NCBI RefSeq assembly: GCF_047495875.1
Contig: NC_092474.1
Location: 13,506,573 to 13,570,572, forward strand
Source of the DNA: Pithys albifrons albifrons
Lineage: Eukaryota > Chordata > Aves > Passeriformes > Thamnophilidae
DNA length: 64,000 nucleotides
Direction of reading: 5' to 3'
Shown here: in pieces, positions 33,301 through 43,385 of the stretch
Position numbering within the stretch: the stretch's first letter is position 1
Layout of the letters: each line of letters opens with the position of its first letter
Notes under the pieces: generated by a model
The model's database searches: none
The model's input: the letters and a program-made list of their open reading frames with translations, nothing else
Told to the model about the DNA's origin: nothing
Program-made: the position numbers and the translations under genes

Positions 33301-36300
33301 AGAAGCCTCTCGCAGTGACCCCGTTTTGGGGCTCCCCAGGGCCTGCTGTCCTCTGCAGCCACACTTTAAGCTGATCAAGAAGCACAATCTCAGTGCCAGC
33401 ACGGGGACAAGACCAGGACAGGCTCCAGATGGCTGTGCCCAAGGCACAGGGGCCAGCAGATGCCTGCTGTCCCACCTCCTGCAGCAGGATTCCAAGGGGC
33501 AGGAGGACAGAGACACTGATCAGAGCAGAAGAGGCAGTGCCAGGTGCTTTGGTCAATACCTGCCCATTCCCTTCCCTCCCCAGCCCTGCTCCTTGGCACA
33601 ACAGCAGCATCCAGAGCCTCCCTCACCTCTGGGCTTCCCGGTCATCCTTGGGCATGTAGTTTGCCAGGCAGTCCAGGATGAAGATCTGGCCCCACTCGGT
33701 GCACTCGTTGAGGGCCGTGAGCAGCTTGTTGATGGACTGGGGGTTGAGGTCCAGGAGGTTGCTGCTGGGGTGGGACTCGGCTATTTCCGACAGAGCCGCC
33801 ACTGCGTTGGCCACCACCTGCCAGAGGGGACAGGACACGGGTTAGGTGACACCAGGGTGGCTCCAGGAGCTGCAGAGGGATGAGCTGCTTCCTCAGTATC
33901 GTCCCTCACATCCCACCAACATCTGGGCACCAGCTTGTCCTCCCACCAGCAGATCCACAGATGAGCCATCCCCATCCCGCTCCCACCACCCACACCACAT
34001 CTCCAACAGTTCCCACGTGTTCTGCAGGAATCAGCCTTGGCCCTGTGCCCAGCTCCCCTTCCCCAGGCAGCTCCAAGGAGCCCCAGCCCCCTCTGCACAG
34101 CCCCAGCCCCCTCTGCACAGCCCCAGCCCCCTCTGCACAGCCCCAGCCCTCTCTGCACAGCCCCAGCCCTCTCTGCACAGCCCCAGCCCCCTCTGCACAG
34201 TCCCAGCCCTCTCTGCCCAGCCCCAGCCCTCTCTGCACAGCCCCAGCCCCCTCTGCACAGCCCCAGCCCCCTCTGCACAGCCCCAGCCCCCTCTGCACAG
34301 CCCCAGCCCCCTCTGCACAGCCCCAGCCCCCTCTGCACAGCCCCAGCCCTCTCTGCACAGCCCCAGCCCTCTCTGCACAGCCCCAGCCCCCTCTGCACAG
34401 CCCCAGCCCTCTCTGCACAGCCCCAGCCCCCTCTGCACAGCCCCAGCCCCCTCTGCACAGCCCCAGCCCCCTCTGCACAGCCCCAGCCCTCTCTGCACAG
34501 CCCCAGCCCTCTCTGCACAGCCCCAGCCCCCTCTGCACAGCCCCAGCCCTCTCTGCACAGCCCCAGCCCTCTCTGCACAGCCCCAGCCCCCTCTGCACAG
34601 CCCCAGCCCTCTCTGCACAGCCCCAGCCTCACCGCCACGCCGGCAGCAAGATCTGGAGGAGGAAAGGCTGTGGGGAGACAAACCCTGTGGAAAGCTGGGC
34701 TGGAAGTTCCTCATGTCTGGGGAAAGGGAGGAAGCCAAAGCCCAACTGCCAGGAAACCCTCACCAGGAGGCAAAAACCACTGGCTATGTGGGATCAGAAG
34801 CAAAAGTCACTGGCTATGTGGGATCAGAAGCAAAAGCCACTGGCTATGTGGGATCAGAGCCAAGCCTCTGCTCCAAGCTGTCCAGAGCAGCCTCCTCCCC
34901 ACTGGGAACAGAGTAACAACACACAGCCAAGGAATGGGAGAAGTCCTCTGTCCAGGAGACAGGGTTCTAGGGCAAGGAACACAGCCTGCAGCCCTGAGAA
35001 GCAACAAGTCCCCAAAAGGGGTCTGTTAACACCCAAAGGAAAGGCTGGAAGGGAGCCGGGGGGTGAAGACGAAGGGAGAACATTTCCTGCCATTCCCACC
35101 AAGAGAAGGCGGAGAAGGCAAGAGGGGATCACCATGGGGTTGGAGTCGGAGATGAGATCCTTCAGGGTGTCCAGGAAGCCCTGGTCCTCCACCAGCTGGG
35201 CGTTGATGTCGTGGAGCTTGGCCACGCAGACGGCGGCCGTCTTGCGCACGTAGGGGTCCTCGTCCTTCAGGCACTTGCGCAGGGGCTCGCACAGGTACTC
35301 CGTGATCTTATCCACGCGGATGCAGCCCATGGTGCGCACGGCCAGCGCCCGGATCAGCGGGTTGGGGTCCTCACAGTCCTGCAGGGAGCACAGGGCAGGC
35401 TTGGTGGCCTGGGCCACTCGAGTCGCAGGTGCCAGTGGTGGCTTCAGGACCCTCAGGCTGATTTGGGTTCCTCAAGTCCTGAGGTCTTGACACTCGAGAA
35501 AAGTCACCCAAGAGAAGTTTGACCTCTTGTTCTGCACCCACAGAGTTCTAACACCACCAGTCCTCACTCCCAGCACCTCCAGGCACTCAGCAATAGGACA
35601 AGGGGGCACGATGGGCTCAAGCTCTGCCAGGGGAAATTGGAGAGCAGAAAAAATTCTTTGCAGAGAGAGTGCTCAGGCATTGGAATGGGCTGCCCAGAGA
35701 GGGGGTGGATTCCCCATCCCTGGAGGTTTTTCAACTGAGCTTGGCCGTGGCACTGAGTGCCATGATCTGGTAAAGGGACTGGAGTTGGACCAAGGGTTGG
35801 ACTTGATGATCTCGGAGGGCTTTTCCAACCCAATCCATTCTATGATTCTATGAATGTGACGTCCTCATCACTTCACCAAGCACCAAAACCCAGCTGCCAC
35901 CTGACCTGGGAAACACACTGATTGTGTTTATTTTCTGGTGTTTTTTCCTAACTAAAAAGCCCAAATTCCCCCACCAAGCCTGTTCACAAAGTGATTTGGC
36001 AACATCCTGGCTCCTAACAAACCCTTCAGCTCCCAGCTCCAACTGGAAGATCACAAGGGCTCTCTCACATGACGGCAGCTTGATCACAGGAGCTGCCCAC
36101 AGCTCTGACAGAGCGAGTGGCACAGGATGGCTGCCAAAAACTGGGTTTCTGCATTACTGAACAAATTTAATCAGTCACCAAGAACTAGAAGAGCTCCTCC
36201 TGCTGAAGGGAGAGGCTTTGGAAAGCTGCCCACACTCCCTCTGCAGCTGGGCGCAGTGACCCAGCACATGGTGGGTCGAGCTGACCCCGGAGCTCTGGGA

Positions 36301-39300
36301 CACACACCCTCCCCCCTCACCTTCACAAAGGTGTTCACTGCCATGATGGCCATGTCTGGTTGGCTCTTGGCATAGTTCATCAGGTAGAGGTAGACCAGCT
36401 TCTTCAGCTCCAGGTTGTCTGTCTGCATGCAGTTCACCACGTCTGGGAAGAGAGCGCTGGAACACAGAGCACCTGGTGAGGGCAGGACACGGCCCTGCTC
36501 CCGTGGGATCCCCTTTCCCACAGCCAACCCACTCCTGAGGCCAGGAGACCACAGGCTGTCTGCTCTGAAGCCAGCCTGGGAGAGCTGGGGGGGTCACCTG
36601 GAGAAGAGAAGGCTCCAGGGACACCTGAGAGCCCCTGCCAGGGCCTAAAGGGGCTCCAGGAGAGCTGGAGAGGGACTGGGGACGAGGGATGGAGGGACAG
36701 GACAAGGGGAATGGCTTCCCACTGCCAGAGGGCAGGGATAGATGGGATATTGGAAAGGAGTTCTTTCCTGTGAGGGTGGTGAGGCCCTGGCACAGGTTGG
36801 GCAGAGAAGCTGTGGCTGCCCCATCCCTGGGAGTGTCCAAGGCCAGGTTGGACAGGGCTTGGAGCAACCTGGGACAGTGGAAGGGGATGGAATGAGGTAA
36901 GTTTTAAGGATTCTTCCCACCCAGCCCTTTCCAGGAGTCTATGATTCCATGACCTGGGCCCTGCAGCGGGTATGGCTGCACTGCCCATTCCCAGTGGATT
37001 TTTCTTCATGGATCTGTATGAAGACCAGCCCAAAGCAGGACAAAAATTGAGCTCTCCACATGGCTCTGCCATTCCAGCTCCACTGCACATCCACTGCCCT
37101 GGCACAAAGTGCTGGACAACACTCTCTGGCACATGGTGTAACTTTCAGGGTGTCCTGTACAGCACCAGGAGCTGCACTCCATGATCCCTGTGGGTCCCTT
37201 CCGACTCATGACTCCACACACCATCACAGGATGGTGCCAAAAGGAAGGGCCCCACTCCCTGGGATGAGTCCTGAGCACAAGGATGCTGAGCTGGGATGGA
37301 GTGGAGCTGCCAAGCTGCCTGCATCGAGCTGGAGCTTCCCCTTCCCAAATATCTGGAGCTGTGAGGTGCCAGAGATGCTGTTTCACCCAAAGATGGACCA
37401 ATTAAAGATACAGACAGACCAATTAAACCACCTCAGAGAAACAATTAAGATCACAGGACTAACCCAGGGGTTATCCCACCCTGACAGATGTCCCTGGGCT
37501 CCTGGAAGCTTCTCTGTCACTGCAAGCCCAGCCATCCCTGACAGGATCAACCCAGAGCACCCCTAAATTCGGGGAAGTGCTGGCAGAGCTGCCACCCACC
37601 TCAGCTGCTCTCACCCCAGGCTAAACCAGGCTTTCCTGGCACCTCCTGGGGAGCAGTGAATTCAGGAACCTGCTCTCCTGCAGCCTAAAATAAGCCCAAA
37701 CCAAAGAAAAAGAAGGGCTGGCACAGCCATAGAATCATAGATTTGGGTTTGGGTGGGAAGAGACCTCAAAGCTCAACTCATCCCAGCCCCTGCCATGGGC
37801 AGAGACACCTTCCACTGTCTCAGGTGGCTCCAAGCCCTGTCCAACCTGGCCTTGGACACTCCCAGGGATGGGGCAGCCACAGCTGCTCTGCCCAACCTGT
37901 GCCAGGGCCTGCCCACCCTCAACAGGGAAGGATTTCTTCTCAACATCCAACATAAATCTCTTCTCTTTTAGTTTAAAGCTGCTCTCCCTTGCCCTGTCAC
38001 TGTGTGCCCATGTGAAAAGCCACTCTCCCAGTTTTCATAAGCCCCCTTCAAAGCCATGTCCATGTGACCTTCACCGTGGTGACCCCAGGACAGCCCTGCT
38101 GCTGCTCTGGGAGCCAGGGATGCACCAGCTCTCCCAACACTGAGCCCAGAGCGTGTTTTCCCTCTATTTACTCTCAAATGAACCATAAAAACCAAAGTGC
38201 TGACTCTGCCCAGGGTGTGCAGGGACAGGTCTGGGCAGGGACAAGGTCCACGCTGCTCACTCAGATGGATACAGGGAAGAAGGAACAGCAGCTGCCCCAC
38301 CTTTTGGAGTGGAGTGGCTGCAAAAGGCAGTGACACAGACCCTCTGCCACAGCACCCAGGGGGTCCTGCTTGTTTATAGTAACACGTGAAGGAAGAGGGA
38401 CTAATCCCAACAAACTTATCTGGCAGCCAGACCAATCCTCTTTTAGCCAGATTACAACCAAAGCCAGCAGAGCTCCTGCCTGCTGGGCAGCCACGTGGAC
38501 ACAAAGTGCCCTCCAGGAGGCAGAACTGCAGCCTGGAGTGTGCTCAGGCCTCTCCCAAGGGGAAAACCAGTGGGAAAACCCCTTGGGCATAAAGGAGAAC
38601 CCACAAACCATCCAGGTTTGGACCTGAGGGAATGGCTGGAGCTGTGTCAGGGCAAAGTCAGGTTGGAGCTCAGGGAAAGGCTCTTCCCCCAGAGGGTGGT
38701 GGGCACTGACCAGGCTCCTCAGGGCAGTGGGCACAGCCCCAAGGCTGCCAGAGCTCCAGGAGGGTTTGGATGATCCTCTCAGGGACAGGGTGGGATGTTG
38801 GTGTGTCTGTGCAGGGCCAGGGGTTGGACTGGATGGTTAAAGTGGGTCCTTTCCCACCCAGGAATCACACACCTGACGTCCTTGCCCACCGTCATGGACG
38901 CGATCACCTTCTTCACAGCCTCCTTCTTCTTCTCCTTCTTGTCACTGTTGAGCTCAGCCTTCAGCTCAAATATCTCCCCTGGAAAAAGGGGAAAAGTGGG
39001 AGCTCAGGGGTTGGGAAAGGGGCACCCGGCCCTCTGCTGGTGAGGGAGGGTGGGCACAGCTCCCACCTGCTGCATGCCAGGGCTCCTGGAAGGGGGGATT
39101 TGACTTCCCAATGCCTTGCTGAGGGCTGGGGCTGCTCTGGGGGCTCAGCTCTCATCCATGGAAATGGATACAAGCATCCCTTGGGCTCCTCCAGCCCCAG
39201 AGGGCTGGGAGATGATGCAGGAGGGAGCAGCACCCCACAGGACAGGGGGTTATCCAGTGGGTATGTCTGGCTGTGGGGAGGTTACCCTGGCACACAGCCA

Positions 39301-40142
39301 AGCTCCAGCCCCTCACAGGATCACAGAATGGATTGGGTTGGAAAAGACCTCCAAGAACATCAAGTCCAACCCTTGGGCCAACTCCAGTCCCTTTACCAGA
39401 TCATGGCACTCAGTGCCACGGCCAAGCTCAGCTGAAAAACCTCCAGGGATGGGGAATCCACCCCCTCTCTGGGCAGCCCATTCCAATGCCTGAGCACTCT
39501 CTCTGCAAAGAAGTTTTTTCTGATCTCCAACTTCAGTTTCCCCTGGCAGAGCTTGAGCCCACACAGTTTTGGGATGCCCCACCCTTCCCAGATGATGGCA
39601 CAGCAGGCAGATTTTGGGCACTGCTCCTCCAATCCGTGTGAGGGATGGTGGTTCCCAAACCCCATCTCTGCCTATGGCAGCAATTCCCCAGCCCAGCAGC
39701 TCCAGACCCAGCCAAGGGCACCATCTCCTGCCCTCCTGAGCTCCTTATTCCCCCCTGGGCTGGCAGATTGAGGAGGGAGATGCCACATGGCTTCTCTCCA
39801 CATTAATTCCTTGGTCTGGAAGTGCTTAAGGCCCTGAGTGCTGCCCAGGGGAGCTCCTGAGCCGCTAAAGCCGCTCACCAGCTGCCACCAGCCCTGTCAG
39901 GGGGCTGCTGACAAGGTGTCCTGACCCCAGAATATCCCAGGAGCTGCTCTGGCTGCACCAGTGAGGAGCAGGGTGGGGTGTCAGCCACAGAATTCCCATG
40001 GGAGCTTCCCACCATGGGGACAGCACTCCCCACCTGGTTTATACAGGTGTAAGAAGCACCTGGTGACTTGGGGATAAATCGTGACATTCCCACTCCTCCT
40101 CTTACCTTTCTTGGTGGTGGTGAAGTACTTGGAGTCTGTCAT
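20746..40142 (-). CDS. AP1B1: AP1B1, AP-1 complex subunit beta-1 (beta1-adaptin)
   Basis: Large subunit of the AP-1 clathrin adaptor that sorts cargo at the trans-Golgi network and endosomes. Twenty-one coding exons on the minus strand sum to 2847 nt: 948 residues plus stop, with every phase consistent (human 949 by recollection). It starts [20 protein letters not shown]. The alpha-solenoid trunk spans about residues 10-580, a hinge with clathrin box LLNLD is at 632-636, and the ear domain spans about 705-948, ending [19 protein letters not shown]. Ear features [16 protein letters not shown] and [20 protein letters not shown] favour AP1B1 over its paralogue AP2B1. It is convergent with GAS2L1 and divergent from NEFH. 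The ATG lies in the second exon; exon 1 (about 47932-47990) is 5'UTR. An intron hosts a SNORD125-like snoRNA. Confidence 0.97.
21892..22046 (-). CDS. AP1B1: AP1B1 exon, ear part 5
   Basis: Residues 873-924: [20 protein letters not shown] through QPSNPSFT. The donor acg|gtgtgt is weak but phase-consistent. Confidence 0.94.
22138..22354 (+). mobile_element. CR1 LINE 3' fragment
   Basis: Sense CR1 tail: ggcattggaacaggctgccc, gtggtggagtcccc, ggaggtcttctcc, and a degenerate 3' end with atgattttatgat. Lies in an AP1B1 intron. Confidence 0.85.
22421..22505 (-). mobile_element. CR1 LINE 3' fragment, antisense
   Basis: Begins aatcacagaagaagcacagg and contains ggctggaagggaccttaaag, the reverse complement of a CR1 3' end. 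Confidence 0.75.
22590..22676 (-). CDS. AP1B1: AP1B1 exon, ear part 4
   Basis: Residues 844-873: [20 protein letters not shown] then QIKDCSLNG. The donor ggag|gtgggt was chosen because it alone keeps phase into DSVSSKLQ. Confidence 0.94.
22964..23048 (-). CDS. AP1B1: AP1B1 exon, ear part 3
   Basis: Residues 816-844: [20 protein letters not shown] then LFVEDGKM. Donor atgg|gtgagt. Confidence 0.96.
23235..23364 (-). CDS. AP1B1: AP1B1 exon, ear part 2
   Basis: Residues 772-815: [20 protein letters not shown] through [10 protein letters not shown]. Confidence 0.96.
23682..23765 (-). ncRNA. SNORD125: Box C/D snoRNA, SNORD125-like, in AP1B1 intron
   Basis: Read on the minus strand: 6-7-bp terminal stem (GCCTCT/AGAGGC), C box TGATGA (23757-23752), D' CTGA (23742-23739), C' TGATGA (23726-23721) and D box CTGA (23691-23688), 84 nt in all. 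The stretch upstream of D, CCTCTAAGAAGTTG, is fully complementary to the 18S rRNA segment CAACTTCTTAGAGG. The D+5 rule points at the C of CAAC, which corresponds to human 18S C1440, assigned by recollection to SNORD125, an AP1B1-hosted snoRNA. It lies in the sense orientation within the intron 23895-23365, as expected for release by splicing and debranching. Confidence 0.9.
23896..24041 (-). CDS. AP1B1: AP1B1 exon, ear part 1
   Basis: Residues 724-772: [20 protein letters not shown] through DFAIQFNRN. The downstream intron hosts the snoRNA. Confidence 0.96.
24157..24312 (-). CDS. AP1B1: AP1B1 exon, hinge to ear
   Basis: Residues 672-723: [20 protein letters not shown], then [13 protein letters not shown] and YVAPKT. 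Ends in phase 0 before gtgagt. Confidence 0.94.
24438..24467 (-). CDS. AP1B1: AP1B1 30-nt hinge microexon
   Basis: Ten codons, [10 protein letters not shown], between tcttgcag and gtgagt. Phase 0 on both sides, so it can be skipped without a frame change. A similar GGSPA stretch occurs at this place in AP2B1 by recollection. Confidence 0.75.
25620..25806 (-). CDS. AP1B1: AP1B1 exon, hinge with clathrin box
   Basis: Residues 599-661: an acidic low-complexity hinge, then [19 protein letters not shown] with clathrin-box LLNLD at 632-636, then [14 protein letters not shown]. Donor gtacgt. Confidence 0.95.
25920..26425 (+). repeat. 46-bp minisatellite in AP1B1 intron
   Basis: About 11 copies of cccaacacttccacagtgag / cagagatcccccatcccagc / acagct. 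Later copies carry gatgtcccatcccatcctgg instead. Confidence 0.93.
26440..26815 (+). repeat. About 120-bp tandem repeat in AP1B1 intron
   Basis: Three diverged copies containing gggatcactcctt, aggacagtgttg, ctgctcctacagaacctccc and ttgggaatgggatctcagct. Confidence 0.85.
26926..27185 (-). CDS. AP1B1: AP1B1 exon, residues 513-599, trunk end
   Basis: [20 protein letters not shown] through HKSLLPRTG; the last trunk helices and start of hinge. Confidence 0.96.
27220..28155 (+). repeat. Dense AGCTACTACAG array in AP1B1 intron
   Basis: About 930 bp of interleaved agctactacag / agctactcag / agcaactgc units (9-12 bp) in higher-order groupings. It starts 35 bp from the 5' end of the coding exon 26926-27185. 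Confidence 0.95.
28305..28578 (+). mobile_element. CR1-related LINE fragment
   Basis: Sense CR1 type: gggacaggacaaggggaatg, ggccctggcacaggttgggc, catccctgggagtgtccaag, ending ccattccacgactct. Confidence 0.85.
28670..28768 (-). CDS. AP1B1: AP1B1 exon, residues 480-512
   Basis: [20 protein letters not shown] through QQVLSLATQ; phase 0 on both sides. Confidence 0.96.
29385..29480 (-). mobile_element. CR1 LINE 3' fragment, antisense
   Basis: Contains gtttgggttgggagggacca near its 5' side on the plus strand; a short diverged antisense tail. Confidence 0.6.
29628..29793 (-). CDS. AP1B1: AP1B1 exon, residues 424-479
   Basis: [20 protein letters not shown] through [10 protein letters not shown]. 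The acceptor is ggggaag rather than a typical pyrimidine-CAG. Confidence 0.95.
30488..30603 (-). CDS. AP1B1: AP1B1 exon, residues 386-424
   Basis: [20 protein letters not shown] through FRKYPN. The donor aa|gtgcgt splits the Lys codon. Confidence 0.96.
31335..31430 (-). CDS. AP1B1: AP1B1 exon, residues 354-385
   Basis: [20 protein letters not shown] through RCAIKVE; phase 0 on both sides. Confidence 0.96.
31600..31720 (-). CDS. AP1B1: AP1B1 exon, residues 313-353
   Basis: [20 protein letters not shown] through [10 protein letters not shown]; trunk helices. Confidence 0.96.
32600..32733 (+). mobile_element. CR1-related LINE fragment
   Basis: Ends ccttccaaaccaaagcattc catgatt; preceded by gcaacctgggatagtggaag. 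Confidence 0.75.
32880..33101 (-). CDS. AP1B1: AP1B1 exon, residues 239-313
   Basis: [20 protein letters not shown] through RNINLIVQK; trunk helices. Confidence 0.96.
33627..33817 (-). CDS. AP1B1: AP1B1 exon, residues 176-239
   Basis: [20 protein letters not shown] through [10 protein letters not shown]; trunk helices. Confidence 0.96.
34078..34629 (+). repeat. 20-bp minisatellite in AP1B1 intron
   Basis: About 27 almost perfect copies of ccccagccccctctgcacag, with c/t variation at one position, phased exactly at 20 bp. Confidence 0.97.
34775..34864 (+). repeat. 30-bp x 3 tandem repeat in AP1B1 intron
   Basis: Three copies of actggctatgtgggatcaga / agcaaaagcc. Confidence 0.9.
35133..35378 (-). 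CDS. AP1B1: AP1B1 exon, residues 94-175
   Basis: [20 protein letters not shown] through LISDSNPM. The donor atg|gtgatc is a weak match beyond GT. Confidence 0.96.
35605..35853 (+). mobile_element. CR1 LINE 3' end, well preserved
   Basis: Contains ttggaatgggctgcccagag, tggacttgatgatctcggag and the diagnostic CR1 terminus ttctatgattctatga at 35837-35853. Confidence 0.93.
36321..36456 (-). CDS. AP1B1: AP1B1 exon, residues 48-93
   Basis: [20 protein letters not shown] through AVNTFVK; trunk helices. Confidence 0.96.
36655..36953 (+). mobile_element. CR1-related LINE fragment
   Basis: Same subfamily as the copy at 28305 (gggacaggacaaggggaatg, ggccctggcacaggttgggc), ending tctatgattccatgac. Confidence 0.85.
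37728..37980 (-). mobile_element. CR1-related LINE fragment, antisense
   Basis: Starts atagaatcatagatttgggt on the plus strand and contains the reverse complements of the 36655 copy (cacctcc.. type, gccttggacactcccaggga). Confidence 0.85.
38625..38848 (+). mobile_element. CR1 LINE fragment next to AP1B1 exon
   Basis: Has ggttggagctcagggaaagg, cttcccccagagggtggtgg and ggttggactggatggttaaa. It ends about 25 bp from an AP1B1 coding-exon donor at 38872. Confidence 0.8.
38873..38978 (-). CDS. AP1B1: AP1B1 exon, residues 13-48
   Basis: [20 protein letters not shown] through TVGKDVS. Donor cag|gtgtgt. A CR1 tail ends about 25 bp downstream in the intron. Confidence 0.95.
39315..39560 (-). mobile_element. 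CR1 LINE 3' end, antisense
   Basis: Starts atcacagaatggattgggtt; nearly the reverse complement of the copy at 35605. Confidence 0.9.
40106..40142 (-). CDS. AP1B1: AP1B1 first coding exon
   Basis: ATG at 40142-40140, Kozak-like ccaccATGa. Encodes [12 protein letters not shown] and one base of G13. The exon extends to 40167 as 5'UTR after ccccag. Confidence 0.93.
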
Positions 40143-41344
40143 GGTGGTCCCAGCCAGCTGCAGGTCCCTGGGGGAGAGACAGAGCAGACAGGGTGAGGGT
40201 CACCCCTTGTTGGGGTCACTATGCAGAGCTCCAGGAAGGAAAAATCAGGGCAGGGAAAGAGTTTTGAGTTCTCATGGGAAGAGTCATAAGGAGATGAAGT
40301 GCCCAGGGAAGCCCATTCCCTAAGGGAGGATGAGCACCTGACAGCTCTGGGATGAGTGAGGAATCAGCTGGCTCTCCAAAGAGGATGAGGAGGAGGAAGG
40401 GAGCTACTGGAGAGTCCAGAGTTCATCCCTGACTTGCTCAGCCCATCCCACGCAGAGCTGGGCAGCAGGGGCTCAGTGATCTCCTCTCCTCATCCCCAAA
40501 ATGCTTTTTTAGGGAAAACTCACACTCAACCCTCCCTCACACCTACGCAGGGCAAAGCTCTGGGATGGGGTGAGGAACTGAGCCAAGCACAAGGCTCAGC
40601 TCAGCAAGGCTCAGCTCAGCAAGGCTCAGCTCAAAGGGACAGCACAGCCGAGGGCACAGATCTGCGAGATCAAAGGGAGCCTCCTCCACAAACCATCCCT
40701 GCTCCAGCAGTGTTGCTTTAAATTCCAAGGGAGCGAGGCTTCCACCCAGCACTTGAGGCTCTCTTATGTAATTCAGGCAGTTTAGGGCAGGTTTAGGGCT
40801 TGGCAGGCTGAGGAGGGTGATGTGCAGGGAGCAGACAGCCCTTCGGAAAGGTCACCGGGGATTTGGCTTTTACGGTTGGTTTTCCCATTTTCCCTTCAAC
40901 AGTAAAGAATCCAGAGGCTTGTCCTTGAAAGCCTGCAGTGGCCTTGCTGTTCTGGAGGGGCAGGAGCAAGGAAAGCAAAGCCAAATGGAAAAAAAAAGAG
41001 ATAAAGAGCACTTGGGAAAAAAAAAAAGAGGAAAAAAAACCGGGTGTGCGGATGGGTTTAAAATGTAAATGAGCATCTTGAAAGCCAAATGCAGCAGGAG
41101 CACAGAGGAACTGTGTCCTCTGTTCCCTGTCCAAGCTGGACAGGGATCCCCAACAGGGATAAAAAGAAAATCTGGATGAAATCTGGGGGTTGAGCACGCT
41201 GGGGAGAGCACAGAGCTTGGCAGGGAGGAAGAGAGAAGGAGTTTGCCTGGATTTGGGGCTGCTCTGGGGGCTGGCAGTGCCTGTCACTGCTCCCCCAGCC
41301 CTGCCAAGAAAGACAGGACACTCCTCCCTGCCTCCTTCAGTTAC

Positions 41345-41452
41345 CTGGGACTGATTCAGAGCCTTTTTTATCCCGCTAAGTCGCTGGCTCTCCAGGGAAC
41401 AGCGGGAGCTCCGGGCTGCAGCAGCTCTCTGCACCTCACTGCAGATCCCGTC
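41345..41452 (-). other. Possible alternative 5'UTR exon of AP1B1
   Basis: On the minus strand a good acceptor (ctctctggcag) and a donor (cag|gtaactg) frame a 108-nt block with no ATG on the minus strand, lying between promoter and first coding exon. Inferred only from splice-site quality. Confidence 0.3.
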
Positions 41453-42824
41453 CTGCCAGAGAGGGAGCAAGGAAGGAGGGAAGGAAGGAGGATTCACTGC
41501 AGTCCCTCTGGCTCCAGGACCTGGCTCACACTCAGCCCTGCTCTGCAGAAGTGCCTGGAAAGCAAACTTGAGGCCAAGCAGGGAATTTCTGCAGCCAGAT
41601 CAGAGACATGAATCACTGCTGCTGCTCCCCTGCAGCCTCCGGTGCTCCCAGAGTGTTTTACCCACCCCAACTCCCCTGATTCCAGAGACAACCACCCATC
41701 TCCCCCACCTCCTCAAGCTCCTCCAAAGGGCAGGGTGTCTCCTCCAGCCTGGGGAATGAAGGCACATCCCTTGCTCCCCACACTGACACAACATTCCCTG
41801 TGGCAGGATCAGCCTGGGAGCCCCCCAGGGTGCTGAGGGGATTCAAACACCTGCCAAACCAGGTGCTCAGCACCCTGTGTGTCCCCCAGGTGATCCAAGG
41901 GGGACAATGCAGGGCTGGCTGCCAGCCTGGGATGCACAGGCCCTGCTGCAGGTGAATTCCCAGGAGCCCAGCCCTTGGGCAGGGGCCAACACTGCTGTCT
42001 GGCTCTGCTTTTAAGGATGCAGAGCTGGGAGCTGCAGGAAGGTTTTTGCTTCCCCAGCTCCAGCAATTCTCACCCAGCCCCTTTCCATGCTGATCTCCTG
42101 GAGAGGGGCAGAGTGGAGCAGCTCCCAACAGGCAGGAGCAGCTTCTTGCTCAGGAAAAGCAGGATGCAAGCAAGGAAATGAGGGAGACCAACCACCCCTG
42201 ACCTTGGGGAGCTCAGATTTTATCCCATTTTCATCCCAAAGTTTTAAGCTGGTCTGGCAAGTGGGTTCAAGGAGTTGGAAGTGTCCATAAGGATCTGGAA
42301 GCAAACCAGTGGCGGGGAGCACCCAGAGCTCACCCACACCCAGTCTGGGCTCCTCAGGGCTGTTCTGGGGACAAGTTTTGGCAGTGGCACAAACCCACAC
42401 GCTCCAGTGCCAGGTGAAAGGAGGAAAAGGGCACCCCAAAGCATTTCATCCCCGAGTTTATTCAGCCAGGACAACTAAATCCAAGAGCTCCACAAGAGCC
42501 AGAGCAACGCTGCTCTCCTGAGACTCAAACCCCAGGACTGAGAACATGGCACAGCTCAACCACCCCATTTTTCCCAAGCAGCTTCCAAATTCTGCTGGCC
42601 CAGGGGAACAAGGGGCTCCTAAACCCCAAATACAGCAACAAACACGCCACGGTGCTTCCCAACCAGGCAGGTGCTTCCAGTGGGTTCCCAGGAACAGCAT
42701 CAATCCCAAATGAGCCATTGCTGGGGGAGGAAGAAAACTTGTTTCTTCTGCTACTTTTATCACCCTATTTTAGGTCAATTCCTCCATCCTTGAAGGCTGA
42801 GATGCTGCTGACCAGAGTATTCCA

Positions 42825-43385
42825 TGGAATCATGGGATGGTTTGGGTTGGAAGGGACCTCAAAGTCCATCCAGTCCCAGCCCCTGCCATGGGCAGGGACA
42901 CCTCCCACCAGCCCAGGTGGCTCCAAGCCCTGTCCAACCTGGCCTTGGACACTCCCAGGGATGGGGCATCCTCTAGGAAAACCATTCCAGGGCCTCTCCA
43001 ACCTCACAGCCAATAATTCCTTCCCAAAATCCCATCTAAACCTACTCTGTCAGTTTGACACCATTCCCCCTGCCCTGGCACTCCAGGCTCCTGTGAACAG
43101 TCTCTCAGTCTCTCTCTGTCTTTCCTGCAGGTCCCTGCAGGCACTGGAAGAATTCCTTCCCCATATCCCATCTATCCCTGCCCTCTGGCAGTGGGAAGCC
43201 ATTCCCCTTGTCCTGTCCCTTCATCCCTTGTCCCCAGTCCCTCTCCAGCTCTCCTGAAGCCCCTTTAGGCCCTGGAAGGGGCTCTCAGGTGTCCCTGGAG
43301 CCTTCTCTTCTCCAGGTGACCCCCCCAGCTCTCCCAGGCTGGCTCCAGAGCAGAGGGACTTCAGCCCTGGAGCATCTCCGGGGCC
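42825..43385 (-). mobile_element. CR1 LINE fragments, antisense, composite
   Basis: Starts ggaatcatgggatggtttgg; two CR1 segments follow one another, the second (from about 43110) resembling the reverse complement of the 36655 copy. Confidence 0.85.

Noticed and set aside
33846..35253. Long frames of [10 protein letters not shown] repeats
   Set aside because: Product of the 20-bp array in an AP1B1 intron, open on both strands.
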